Origin: Zygnema cylindricum
Taxonomy: Eukaryota; Streptophyta; Zygnematophyceae; Zygnematales; Zygnemataceae
NCBI GenBank assembly: GCA_037447655.1
Contig: JBBHKE010000705.1
Span: 62,001-126,000, forward strand
DNA length: 64,000 bases
Direction of reading: 5' to 3'
Part shown: one piece after another, positions 44,685 through 55,796 of the stretch
Layout: each line of letters starts with the position of its first letter
How positions within the stretch are numbered: position 1 is the stretch's first letter
Notes under the pieces: model-generated
Told to the model about the DNA's origin: nothing
Database searches by the model: none
Seen by the model: the letters and a program-made list of their open reading frames with translations, nothing else
Translations under genes and position numbers: made by a program

Positions 44685-45547
44685 ATGTCCACCTTTTCGA
44701 GACCTCGAAGAGTGTTTCCACGTCCATCAGATGAATGTATTTCTCCTTGGACGCACCCAATGCACGGATTTGGGGAAAGTAGTCAAGGGCGCCAGATCCG
44801 AAAACCTCATCCGGTGAAGGACACGTCAACATCATTGAAGCTCGTACATGTCGACATTTGCTGTCACATCAAGGCCGAGACCATTGGCGGCAACCGGTAC
44901 ATTTTTGTATTTGTGGATGAATTTTCCCGAAAATCAGATATACTCAGTATCAGGTATACTTGCTGAAGAAGAAATCGGATGCCTCAGAAACATTTTGGAG
45001 TGGCATGTTATGACCAAGCGGCAATGTGAGAGAAAGCTTACAGCAACTGGGTCGGACAACGGAGGAGAGTTCGTGGTCTTTGAGGGGTATTGTTAAGAAT
45101 GGAGAATAGATGCAAATTCCCACTCCTTATTCACCGAAATCTGACGGAGTGGCAGAAAGGAAAAACAGAACATTACAAAAAATGGTGCAGGCAATGATTC
45201 ATAGCACCGACCATAAAATTTTCTTTTGGGGGGATGTGATTCTCACGGAAAACTATGTCTACAACCGGAGACTCACGCTGATTTCTAGGGACAAAACAAA
45301 GGAATATTTGTGGAGAGGCGGGAAGCTGACATTCCACCTCTTAAGGATTCGGGGTTGTCGTGCAACAATATACGTGGAGTCAAAAAAGAGGAAGGGGGAA
45401 TTTGCGGTAAGGAGTTGGTCCCGCAACTTTGTCAGCTACAGCGTGAAAGGGAATCTATATCGGGTCTATGATCCCGTGCAGCTCACCGTGGAGGAGTCCC
45501 GCAACGTGGATTTCCATGAACATTTAAAAACCGCAATGGAATCTTAG
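44685..45547 (+). pseudogene. Ty1/copia integrase remnant
   Basis: In order: HVDICCHIKAE and GGNRYIFVFVDEFSRK (first catalytic Asp), TGSDNGGEF (second Asp) in a second frame, then PYSPKSDGVAERKNRTL (catalytic Glu) in a third ORF ending at 45547. The C-terminal part (GCRATIYVESKKRKGEF, YRVYDPVQ) is the copia integrase tail. Frame breaks near 44960 and 45090. It runs opposite to the copia fragment at 43584-44345, so two insertions or a rearrangement are implied. Confidence 0.85.
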
Positions 45548-47179
45548 ATAGTCCTCACCCGCTAACTTCTCTTTCTCTCTATCTCTCCCTCTTTCGCTCT
45601 ATCCCTATCTCCCCCTTTTCAATTATCCCTCAGACCTAACTCTCCAAAAAATTAGTCTTCCCCGTTCTCTGCTTCACCCCTCCCACTACCTCTCCCTCTC
45701 GACCACTTTCCATCCCTATCAAGCTCTCCCTCTACCCATTGCTCTTTCCTCTCCTATTCTGCATCATCTCTCGCACCATTTCCGTCTCCTCCCCTCCCTA
45801 TATCTCACCCCTTTCCTCCCACTACCTTTTCGCTAGTAGCCTTCACTTCCTTCCTTTGCATATGCTGTCATACCACATCTTCCTCTCTCCCTCTTTGTTT
45901 GTCATAATCTGGTAATCAAATTCTTTTTGGAGAAGATGTTTGTTGGTTCGATTGTACGTCCTTTAAACATTGGAAAGATGAGACCATGCGGCCATGGCCT
46001 AAGTGGAGGTATGGAGGAGACGAGATAATTCAGGTTAAGTGCCCAGAGGAGATGATTGAAAACTACATTTTCCTTAAATGTTTTCTTTCTGTGGTTTTCT
46101 TCTTCTTCTCTTTCTGTTATTTTTGTTTTTATGTTTGAAGCAATGAGAGCGGCATCAAACAGAGCGGCCATCCTCTTGTTAAACCATTGAACTATATGCA
46201 TTGGAGTCAACCTCTAAGTCTAATGGGCGAATTGTCAAAAGTAGCTTCGAATTTCGAATTATTTGACTTACGGGAGCTGAAGAACCCGGGCCTTATCAAG
46301 CTGAGGGCAATTTTCTATCCTTACCTTCTTGATTCCCACTCTACTTGTGAGTCTTTTGAGGTGAGGGCATAAGCAAGCTCGACCGTCTCATCCGCGAAAA
46401 CAGGCGCCATTATTTGATTCATTGTATTATATTTTTATATATATGCTTAAAGTTACATGTGTTTTATTTTCCTTCTTGGGTAGGAGGAGAAAGGGTTGTG
46501 ATGTGCTCGGAAAAATAGGCAGACAAACTTCCAATCATAAGACTAACAACTATAAGAAGAGGATTTGGTGGTTGGTGCACACAACATATAGAGATGAGGA
46601 AATAGATACAATAGAGGAAAATAAAAGACAAAATAGCAAGAAGCACACAAGAAGAGACAGGGGGAGAGGAAAGAGTCTTGTTTACGTTTTCAAAAGTAAT
46701 ATTTTTTAAAAGAGAAGTTCGAATGTATACAATTGTAGGGACGTCACTTTTGGAGTGCGGTATATCTAAAAAGGCGTTTTGATTTTACAAAACTACAAAA
46801 ATTCTAAGCAGACCAATCTAATTTTTAATTCAAGAAGGTACATTACACTAAAAATGAACAAAAGGGAAACCGTATGGACAATAGAGTGCAAAAAATACAA
46901 GGGGGAACCGTAGAAAAAAATAGAGTGTGGAATATTTACAGTGATATTGACTTAGAGTGAGAATTGCTAACTACAAAATCTACCACTTCGGCTAATTTAG
47001 TGTGAATGGACTGAATTTGTGTTATTTTCCAAAAAATGCTACACAATTTTTCATTTTTTTTTTAACTTTTATTGTTTGAAGTATAAATAATCTTGAGCAG
47101 CATGCATTTATAGTTTCTGGCTATTTCGACTCACAAATTCTGCAAAATCGAGTGGAGTATTGATTTAGTCAGAATTTCC
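45548..47179. other. Spacer, no gene supported
   Basis: 45550-45900 is a pyrimidine-rich (CT) tract. The rest is AT-rich with short ORFs lacking signatures. Confidence 0.35.
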
Positions 47180-47400
47180 CCAGAATCTGGGATTTGACAT
47201 GTCCACACTAAGGGAAAATTGAGTCGGCAAGGGCTCGAACTTGGGACCTTTCACTTAAGATGTGAATTTGATAACCACTGCGCGCCATCAGCCTAATACT
47301 GCGTCTGGCGAGTCCGTACTCATTTATTTTGAGTGCATTTCGAGTGTGCACGGACCACATTCTACCCAGATATTGAACTGCAACCTCGTGCCAATTCAAT
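47180..47400 (-). mobile_element. tRNA-derived SINE-like repeat, unit 1 of a tandem pair
   Basis: Minus strand: A-box-like TGGCGCGCAGTGGTTATC and B-box GGTCCCAAGTTCGAGCCC, with the upstream block (TTGGCACGAGGTTGCAGTTC, CACTCGAAATGCA, AAATAAATGAGTACGGACTC) shared with 31395-31510. Boundaries are approximate. Confidence 0.65.
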
Positions 47401-47469
47401 ATTCTCCCTCACAAGGAGGCACATCAATACATCCGCAATCCCATTGGCTTTGATACCAAGTTAGAACTC

Positions 47470-47690
47470 CACAGAATGCGAGAGTGAAAAATGTCCCACA
47501 CTGGGAAAAATTGAGCCGACGGGTCGAACCTGGGACCTTTCACTTAAGCTGTGAATGAGATAACCACTGCGCGCCATTGGTCTGATACTGGGTTTAGCGA
47601 GTCCGTACCCATTTATTTTGGGTGCATTTTGAGTGTGGATAGACCATATTGTACCCCAACTTTGAACGATAACCTCGTGCCAATTCCATA
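47470..47690 (-). mobile_element. tRNA-derived SINE-like repeat, unit 2 of a tandem pair
   Basis: Same layout as 47180-47400, about 295 bases to the right; the B-box reads AGGTTCGACCC. It ends just before the 3' end of the LysM-like copy 4. Confidence 0.65.
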
Positions 47691-47715
47691 AAATTGAGAC
47701 GTGTGTCTTTTTTCT

Positions 47716-48419
47716 TCAACCGAAACAATTTGGAGCTCTAGAGCCACTAGAGATTGAGCAATTTATCACACAAATTACTCTTCCTTTTGCCCAATTTTTG
47801 CCTGCTCCTACACAAATTCCCGCCTTTGTACCCAAACATTGGCTCCAAGTTTTTGTTGACCTCGCGCCACAAAATAATTGGATCACGGATTGACACGTGT
47901 CCTTGGTTTTCCAGATGTAATAAGGGCCACTACATCCGAGCAAGCGACGTCGGCCTCCATAGAATCCTGGATAAGATCGAAGCAACAAAAAAATAAATGA
48001 GTCTACTATCCCTCTTCCTCTCCCTCTCTTCCTCTCCCTCTCTTCCTCTCCCTCTCTTCCTCTCCCTCTCTTCCTCTCCCTCTCTTCCTCTCCCTCTCTT
48101 CTTCTCCCTCTCTTCCTCTTCCTCTCTTCCTCTCCCTCTCTTCCTCTCCCTCTCTTCCTCTCCCTCTCTTCCTCTCCCTCTCTTCCACTCCCTCTCTTCC
48201 TTTCCAATCTCCTTTCCCTCTCCCTGCAGCTTCTTTTATCCGTATCCAAAATATTTCCATGCCACATTATTTCTCACCTTCAGTATCATATACAGCCACG
48301 TGTCTCTCCGATTTTACTTCCGACACAATATCCTCTCTCTCCTGTGCTGCCACGTGGATAGCAGCGCAAGCGCCAGCTACCACAACCAGTAGCAAAATAG
48401 TTGACGGCCGGCGACTCAT
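47716..48419 (-). CDS. LysM-like eight-cysteine secreted protein, copy 4 (intact, two exons)
   Basis: Predicted exons 48419-48278 and 47966-47716 (minus strand), 130 aa. The donor GAAG|GTGAG and acceptor TATCCAG|GATTC are at the same positions as in copy 2: exon 1 is exactly 142 nt and phase 1 in both. Signal peptide MSRRPSTILLLVVVAGACAA, acidic linker, then FYGGRRRLLGC and a domain with all eight Cys conserved (PYYIWKTKDTCQSV ... CGARSTKTWSQC ... WAKGRVICV). The LysM-like GDTC position reads KDTC. The intron is 311 bp and mostly a 14-bp CT/GA minisatellite. Role inferred as in copy 2: secreted, possibly chitin- or glycan-binding. Confidence 0.82.
48005..48205. repeat. 14-bp minisatellite in the intron of copy 4
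   Basis: About 13 units of CCTCTCCCTCTCTT with few variants. On the gene strand it is purine-only, matching the purine-rich tracts of the other three introns. Confidence 0.9.
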
Positions 48420-48499
48420 ATTGACGGCCGTTTGTAGCCGGTAGAAAATGAGAAAGCCGGCGGCAGCTTCGTGGACCTCTATCGAGAGCTTTGGAGCTT

Positions 48500-48720
48500 A
48501 GAGACACCCTCTTTATTTTTTTTATTTTATTTTTTTTTGTATTTGTATTTCCGCTGTCTTTTGTCTTTTGTCTTTTGTCTTTTGTCTTTTGTCTTGCTAA
48601 TCTGGCGTCTTGTTTGCCTTTGTCTATTTGTATTTGATTTGTCTTCACTGTCATTCTTTTTGTCGTTTGCTTTTTGTCTTTTCTCTTTATAATTTGGCGT
48701 CTTGCTTTTTTGGTCTGTCA
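48500..48720 (-). promoter_or_regulatory. 5' block of copy 4 with (AAAAGAC)n
   Basis: Upstream of the gene on its own strand, six units of AAAAGAC (48554-48595) and related words form the A-rich stretch seen upstream of the other copies (22040-22110, 30860-30990, 40660-40735). Confidence 0.5.
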
Positions 48721-50409
48721 CTATTTTGTGTTTGGTTGACCGTCGAAAATTTTTGTGCAAAGCGGTAATTCGGAGAAAACGGGAAGCCGACGAATCAGGG
48801 AACTCCAATCGTCGGACAAAAAAGTACGGAATGCGCTAACCAATCGTTACTAGCGTCGAAGATTCAATAAATTTAGTGCGAAATTAGAATAATGGTGTAC
48901 TATATTCATATTCCTGGCGGACTGTAGTCCACTCGCTTAAATAGTGTTGCTGTTTTCGGCGAAATAATGTCGCTACGGAATTAGTGTTATCAACTCTAAT
49001 TAGGAGGTTGTGGAATATTAAAGAGGCGAATATTAATTTTAAATAACATTAAATAAAGGTTATCTCGGACGCCGTGCTTTGCCCTAACAACCCTAGATTG
49101 CCATTTGTAACGAAGGGTCTTCGTGACGGCTAACGACAAAAAAATTGACCAATAGAATCTCGTTAGCCGTTACCATTTTATGATTTTCCCGTACCATTAG
49201 GCTTCTGTTCGCTGCAGTGGCGAGGTACTTTAAGGTCGGTATTCCGTAACGAGCTTTATTGTACTTTATTGTACTTTATTGTACTTTATTTAGTCGTCGT
49301 GACCCAAACCCTAAGCGTTTATTTCCGTTTTTTGTATTTTCGTTACGATTTTACTAGAAGCTACGTACTTTATCACAACGAAACAGATTTTAGGGTTTAC
49401 TGAAACAGATTACTGTATGCCCGTACGGACTTCCGTACGGCTCTGAAATCTTTGGGAACTTCAAGCGTCGACTGTCAGAAATACGACATTTGGGGATATA
49501 CCGTACGGTTTGTTTTAAAGGCAAACTCTTGAAAATGTGTTCTCCAATGGCCTTGTGCCACGTATCAGGTGGAGATTCTTCCGGCGTCGATCAACTACGG
49601 TCGTCAACATTCACAAAAGTCAACGGTGGGTTTTTGGGCCATACGAAACGTTTAGGCGATTTTTTTGTCGTATTACCAAATGTCTTGTGCCACGTGGCAT
49701 ACTCCTAGCGATCCGATTGCAGGTCGACATTGTTTTCCGCCGTCGATCAATTCTTGTCACGACGAGCAAAAAAAAGTCAATGGTGTACTTTAAAAAAATA
49801 AAAAATATATATATATATAAAATAATAAAAACCAAAAATAGTAACCTTTTTTTTTCGTATTATTTTTTATTAGTTTTTTTTTTTTATGTAATTATTTATA
49901 TTTTATAATTTTGGACTCCGTACGGCTGTTTTAGGGTTATGCTTTTTTTGAAAAACACCATGAGACGCGAAGATTCGCCTGCGAAATTACAATTATTGGG
50001 ATAGGCGGGGGGAATCGTACAATCCAAATCGTACAATCCTGTAAATTTATTACAGGTGTGATTTTGTGGAAATAATAATTTGCAAGATACACTGAACTTG
50101 CACTTGAATATTTTTTGAATAAACTTTCTTGGCAGCTGCCAAAAAGAATCTTATTCGCCCAAATTTTTGAGTTTTACATCCGGAAAAAGTTATTGCGACT
50201 GTCGACTTCAATTTGCCTGAGGGCCGCCCGCCACCGTGGTACCCTACTCCTCATTATTACTATCCTTCCCAAAATCCGCCGGTTTCACCTTTTCCTGAAG
50301 TACTTCCAACAACCAACCAAAATGTTGGGTCTGCGTCACCTGCAACTGTTCATATTAGTCCTCTTCATATTTGTCATATTAGTCTTTTCGGCCTTTCATG
50401 GCCTCTCAT
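48721..50409. other. Spacer, no gene supported
   Basis: Contains four ATTGTACTTT units at about 49255-49290 and MITE-like ends at 48836-48960 (CCAATCGTTACTAGCG ... GCTTAAATAGTG). No gene. Confidence 0.35.
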
Positions 50410-50414
50410 TCAAT

Positions 50415-50620
50415 AGGATTGTCATAAGAGGTTTGGAAGGGTTGTCACCTTCTCTAACTTCAAAAGATCGACGAGCGCAATCATGCAAGAAGTTCATGTC
50501 GAAGCTCGAGGGAGATGGGCGTTACGATCAACGGTGTTAAACACATTACCAACATCACCTTAGAGAACCACCCAATCCGCGCCCAAAGCAAGAACCTCCC
50601 TCCTAATGTTGCGACACCAA
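50415..50620 (-). pseudogene. Inverted reverse-transcriptase fragment, unit 1
   Basis: On the minus strand the sequence encodes ADWVVL, a stop, then GDVGNVFNTVDRNA, the same RT motif as LQVNVSNAFNTVDRNV in the plus-strand remnant. A short antisense fragment of a related element. Confidence 0.65.
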
Positions 50621-50654
50621 ACTAAGTGACCGTCGAAAGCCCCTTGAAGTTGTA

Positions 50655-50735
50655 AACACATTGATCTAGCTAAAAGAAAAAATACATTGATCTAGCTAAA
50701 AGAAAAAATACATTGATCTAGCTAAAAGACAATGT
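50655..50735 (+). repeat. Three 27-bp units (ATTGATCTAGCTAAAAGA)
   Basis: Units of ACATTGATCTAGCTAAAAGA plus AAAAAAT; unit 2 of the duplication has two diverged units at 54440-54490. Confidence 0.75.
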
Positions 50736-51481
50736 AGAACTTCATCCACAATACTAAGACTGACACCCCCAATAGGATTTTAGTGTTATGAGGCCTGCAT
50801 CTATCAAAAGTGGTACTTTTGTAAAGGTCGCCTAACTAACAAATCAAAACCTTGCTATAAACCTTTCCAAAAAAAAATTCATTAAAAAAAGTATTCTTTA
50901 AGGAAAAATATGTTCCTTAGGAAAAATACTCCCTAAAAGGCCCTTCGACTGAGAGATGAGGGGACCGAACCAAAGCATTGATAAACGAATCTCGATCACG
51001 AATTTAAAAAAAAAAAAAAAAAATCCTTTTTTTTTTTTTTTCCTTTTTTTAAAAAAAAAATAAAAAAAAAAAAAAAAATTTTTTTTTTTTTTTTTTTCCC
51101 TTTTTTCAAAAAAATATCAAAAAATAAATTAGGGTTTAAGGTCTTGAGGTTAAAAAAAAGGAAAAACTTTCTCGAAAACTCTAATAACGGTACAAATATT
51201 TCGAATCCTCGATATAAAAAAAAAGTCAATACCGAGAAATTTGTGTATCAGAAAATTGACCTCGATTCAATTCAAAGGACAAAAGAGAAAAGAAAATGAA
51301 AATCGAAATAAAATATGTACATCCAAGGAAAAAAGAATTAAACGAGAAATGGGAACAAATGAGAATAGACAAAAAAACAGTAAAAAAAGTCCAATGAGAA
51401 AAAAAAGAAAAAAAGGAAAAAATGTGTACAATCTTTTCCATTTTTGGGGCAAATTTGTTTTCGGTAATAAAAAACAAAATC

Positions 51482-51482
<1 letters not shown>

Positions 51483-51572
<90 letters not shown>
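51483..51572. repeat. Poly-A tract, about 90 bases
   Basis: Uninterrupted A run. The duplicate unit has about 60 A at 55225-55284. Long enough that its length may be unreliable in the assembly. It could be the 3' tail of an inserted retroposon. Confidence 0.9.
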
Positions 51573-51577
<5 letters not shown>

Positions 51578-51740
51578 TAACGAAGAGAGAAAAAGAAAAA
51601 GAAAAAGAAAAAAAAAGTTTATAACTACTCTTTATTTCAAAAAAGCCTCTTTACAACACTCAAAAATACTCAAAAGTTTAGAAAAATTTCTGTTATCAAT
51701 CCAATCCAATCCAAAAAAAAAAAAAAAAAAAAAGAAAAAC

Positions 51741-53436
51741 TATGGCTCGTTGCCGCCGATTCTTCGTGGTGACTGGAAGGCCCTCCACACCGAGCATGAG
51801 GATCGGGTATCGAGCACCTCTTTCATACCATGTCGGGCACCTAGGCCATCAGATGTCCCGACCTCTTAACGTCGAGCAATTCACTTAGGACGTGTTGGTG
51901 AGCTTTCTCAAGCGGTTCGGGCCCTACAGCCATTCACCCCTGCCCCCGGATCTTCTTCCACTATTGAGGTCATTCAAGCTCTCCACCCCCCTGCCCCTTC
52001 CCCTTTACCCCCTTCCATCCACGCCTTTGAGCCTTCTGAGAGTTTTACTTTGGATCGGGAGGTTTTCATTAAGGCTCTTAGCTCTTCTCCTCACCTTTCA
52101 GCGGGGGGGCCTCGAGCACATTGTATGAGTTGTTTCGCGATTTTTTGCCCACTAAATCGGGTGCCCGGGGGTTCGATGTGTTTTTTTGAGTATGTTCCCT
52201 TATTGCAAGTGAGGATGTTCCTCATCGGATTTGTGATCTTCTCACGGCATCCCAGCTTGTGGCAGTCGCCAAACCTAATGGTGGGATCTGCCCTATTGCC
52301 GTGGGAGAGGTTTTATATAGATTGGTGGCTCTTGCGATATGTCTCCAGCTCCAACCGGCTTTCTATGATTATTTCTCTCCTCATCAGTTTGGAGTCGCCA
52401 CGAGAAGGGGTTGTGAGGCCGTGGTCCACGAGATTTGGGCTTTGTTAGATGTACATCCGGATTGGTTGGTCCTTCAGGTCAATGTTTCCAATGCCTTTAA
52501 TACGGTGGATCGGAACGTGATTTTTTTTCAGAGCGTATGGCAGCTCCATCTCCGATTGTCCAATTATTCCCATTTGTGAGGGCTTTTTATTCTTTGACAA
52601 GCAACCTTTCCTTCTCGGCTGATTGTGATCTCATTCCTCTCTCCTCTGCTACTGGCACTCGCCAAGGTGACCCTCTCGGCAGACCTTTGTTTGCCCTCGC
52701 CCATTACCGGGCCCTTCGTGCCTTCGCAGCCGCTTTCCCTTCTTGCCTTTTCCCTTCGGTCGCAGATGATATGCACACTATTGGGCCCAGAGAACATGTC
52801 GTGCTGGCATATGATTTTATCAAAGAACGTTTAGCTGAATTCAACCTTTCAGTCTAGCCGTCGAAGTGTGTTATTTGGTCTCCTCAGGATATTCCACTTT
52901 CGTTCACTCCCCCTCCTAATTTTGAAACCCCTTCCCCCTCCGATGGCATCCGTGTGCTTGGTTGCCCCCTTGGTTCGGATACTTTCGTGAAGCATTTCCT
53001 TCATGATGCTTTACAAATAGATCTGGCCCAAGTGGATGACCTTCCTCACCTTCCCGATCCCCAAGTTGCTTTTGCTATGTTAACCAGATGTTTTCCCCAC
53101 CGCCCTTCTAACCTTACAAGTACTTCCACTCCCACCTGGACATTTGTCTCCTTCTGACATTTGACGATCGCTTTATGGACGTCCTCCACACTATGTTAGG
53201 TCGTGGGGCATTTGATCGTGAGTCAGGGCCATCGGCACGCATTCAGGCATCTCTCAATGTCTCTACTGGGAGGTCGGGTCTACTATCCACTGCTCGTATT
53301 GCTCCCGTTGCCTATTTGGGAAGTTGGTGTCTTATTGCCTCTACTCTTGTTTCCCGTTTCTTGGCTAGGGACACCCCCGTTCTAGCTACTGTTATTCCTC
53401 GAGTTTCAGACGGTGCGTTTTCTTTCCAATGATCTC
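51741..53436 (+). pseudogene. Non-LTR-type reverse transcriptase remnant, unit 1
   Basis: Frames combined give an N-terminal Pro-rich linker (ALQPFTPAPG, LHPPAPSP), IKALSSSPHLSAGG, FSPHQFGVATRRGCEAVVH, DWLVLQVNVSNAFNTVDRN, then GTRQGDPLGRPLFALAHY and the catalytic-loop equivalent FPSVADDMH. It ends with CPLGSDTFVKHFL, FAMLTRCF and VAYLGSWCLIASTLVSRFL. GTRQGDPLG and ADD are RT motifs of LINE-like elements. Multiple shifts (near 52120, 52530, 53150) and stops make it non-functional. Confidence 0.8.
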
Positions 53437-53440
53437 TATT

Positions 53441-54070
53441 CATGCGAAATTATAATATATACTACTAATTTAGTGCGAGTAGACGTGGCAGATTGTAATC
53501 CACTTCCTTAACTCACACCGCTAACCGTTACTGTACTACAGAAATGTTAACGTTAGTGTATTTTCGCCACTTAAAACATCTTTTCTATGTGCACACCTGT
53601 CGGATTGTCGATCCGATGGTTTCTAGTGGAAGACAAGATTCTTACCTTCCTGTTGGCGGTCTCCGATTGACAACCCATTTGCATTGCCTGTCGTCGGATA
53701 AGCCATCTACATTTAATCATCTGCATGTGAAAATATTCAAGCCCAACTTAATCTTTTTACTCTCACTTGTTCGCAATTGCTACATCGACTTTGTTAAATT
53801 GGCTTTGTTGTTTTGAATGGCTTAATGTAAAAAATACAGTAACTCAAAATCAACTAAGAAAAACGGAAGAATTTCATTAGTAGGTAAGTGGAGAAAGATA
53901 TCTTTCCAAATGGAAAAGATAACTTATACTTCATGAAATCACAAAATACAAATAAAAGAAGTCGTTTAGATCTTTGTATCCTGAAGAAATTTTAGTCCCC
54001 AAGTCCACGACCACGAATCGACCCTGTGCTTCTTGAATAGGGGCTTAAGCTTGGATTGAAGCTTGGGCAC
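53441..54070. other. Spacer with partial MITE arm
   Basis: 53516-53670 carries one arm of the CGCCACTTAAAACATCTTTTCT MITE family. The rest is unremarkable. Confidence 0.4.
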
Positions 54071-54134
54071 CCTATAGGGCTGTAGAGATACATTGTTGGT
54101 AAAAAGCTATCATGGGAGATTTGGAAAGGAATAT

Positions 54135-54230
54135 CATAAGAGGTTTGGAAAGGATTGTTATAAGAGGTTTGGAAAGGATTGTCATAAGAGGTTTGGAAAG
54201 GATTGTCATAAGAGGTTTGGAAGGGTTGTC
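54135..54230 (+). repeat. Four tandem 24-bp units
   Basis: CATAAGAGGTTTGGAAAGGATTGT repeated four times, the last slightly diverged. Only one unit is present at the equivalent place in duplication unit 1 (about 50418). Confidence 0.9.
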
Positions 54231-54410
54231 ACCTTCTCTAACTTTAACAGATCGACCAGAGCAATTATGCAAGAAGTTCATGTCGAAGCTCGAGGGAGAC
54301 GGCGTTACGATCAACGGTGTTAAACACATTACCAACATCACCTTGGAGAACCACCCAATCCGCGCCCAAAACAAGAACCTCCCTCCCAATGTTGCGACAC
54401 CAAACAAAGT
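54205..54410 (-). pseudogene. Inverted reverse-transcriptase fragment, unit 2
   Basis: Minus strand encodes ADWVVLQGDVGNVFNTVDRN followed by AVSLELRHELLA. The stop present in unit 1 is absent here. Confidence 0.65.
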
Positions 54411-55224
54411 GACCGTCGAAAGCCTCTTGAAGTTGTAAACACATTCATCTAGCTAAAAGACAAAATACATTGATCTAGCTAAAAGACAATATAGAACTTC
54501 ATCTACAATATTAGGACTGACACCCCCAATAGGGTTTGAGAGTGTTATGAGGCATCTATCAAAAGTGGTACTTTTGTAAAAGTCGCCTTAACTAACAAAT
54601 CAAAACCTTACTATAAACCGTTCCAAAAAAATATTCTTTAAGAAAAGTATGGGGGATAAAAATATTCTTAGGGGAAAAAAAGGAAAAAAATGTTCCTTTG
54701 GAAAAATATTCCTAAAAAGTCCTTCGACTGAGAGACGAGGGGACCGAACCAAAGCATTGATAAAAGAATCTCGATCAAGAATTAAAAAAAAAAAAAAAAA
54801 CTTCCTTTCTTTTTCTTTTTTTCCCCTTTTTTTTAATCAAAAAATAAATTAGGGTTGAAGGTGGTCTTAAGGTTCAAAAAAAGGAAAAAACTTTCTCGAA
54901 AACTCTAATAACGGTACAAATATTTCGAATCCTCAATATAAAAAAAAAGTCAATACCAAGAATTTTGTGTATGGGGAAATTGACCTCGATTCAATTCAAT
55001 GGAAAAAAGAGAAAAAAATGAAAATAGAAATAAAATACGTACATTCAAGGAAAAAAAAATTAACGAGAAATGAAAACAAATGAGAATAGACAAAAAAACA
55101 TACATACAAATAAACAGTAAAAAAAGTCTAATGAGAAAAAAAAAAAAATAGGGAAAAAATGTGTACAATCTTTTCCATTTTTGAGGCAAATTTGTTTACA
55201 GTAATAGAAAACAAAAACCAAAAG

Positions 55225-55289
<65 letters not shown>

Positions 55290-55464
55290 TAACGAAGAGA
55301 AAAAAAGAAAAAGAAAAGAAAATGTCTATAACTACTCTGTATTTCAGAAAAGCCTCTTAACAACACTCAAAAATACTCAAAGTTTAGTCAAAATTTTTGT
55401 TATCAATCCAATCCAATCAAATCCAAAAAAAAAAAAAAGATACTGTTTAAACTCGTATGGCTAT

Positions 55465-55474
55465 NNNNNNNNNN
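55465..55474. other. Assembly gap (10 N)
   Basis: Ten N in unit 2 of the duplication, just after a poly-A stretch; true size unknown. Confidence 1.
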
Positions 55475-55796
55475 GGTTGTTTCGGACTTAGGGCACCTGG
55501 TGCCGGAGTGTTGGGGGAGAGCACCGGTTAGGTTTGACTATTCCTCTCTTTATTAGTACCTTTCAACCAACCTCGACCTCTGTATAGCGTCCTCGGTGGT
55601 TAGATATATTTTGGAGAGGGTGCTGCTATCCCTCCTAGGGTGGTAATTCAAACCGCTGACGGTGTTCCGCCCTGCGGCACTCTTCTAGTGTTTAGGCTCC
55701 ACCTTGGAGGGGTGATCGTTATTTCCTTGTATGAGCTTTTTTGGGTAGTATGGGGGCCCGTGAGCTAAGTCCCCCGTTTTGTAGCGCTTTGTTGAG

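Larger units (their letters stand above)
50410..53440. repeat. Segmental duplication, unit 1
   Basis: Matches 54200-57125 in the same order: inverted RT fragment, CTAGCTAAAAGA repeats, poly-A/T tracts, AAATTAGGGTT segment, a long poly-A, then the reverse-transcriptase remnant. Offset between units is about 3.73 kb. Confidence 0.8.

Noticed and set aside
47716-48267. Single long minus ORF covering exon 2 and the RERKRG repeats
   Set aside because: The Arg/Glu/Gly repeat is intronic minisatellite read-through; splice sites conserved with copy 2 define exon 2 at 47966.
51241-51624. Lys-rich ORF
   Set aside because: Translation of a 90-base poly-A run.
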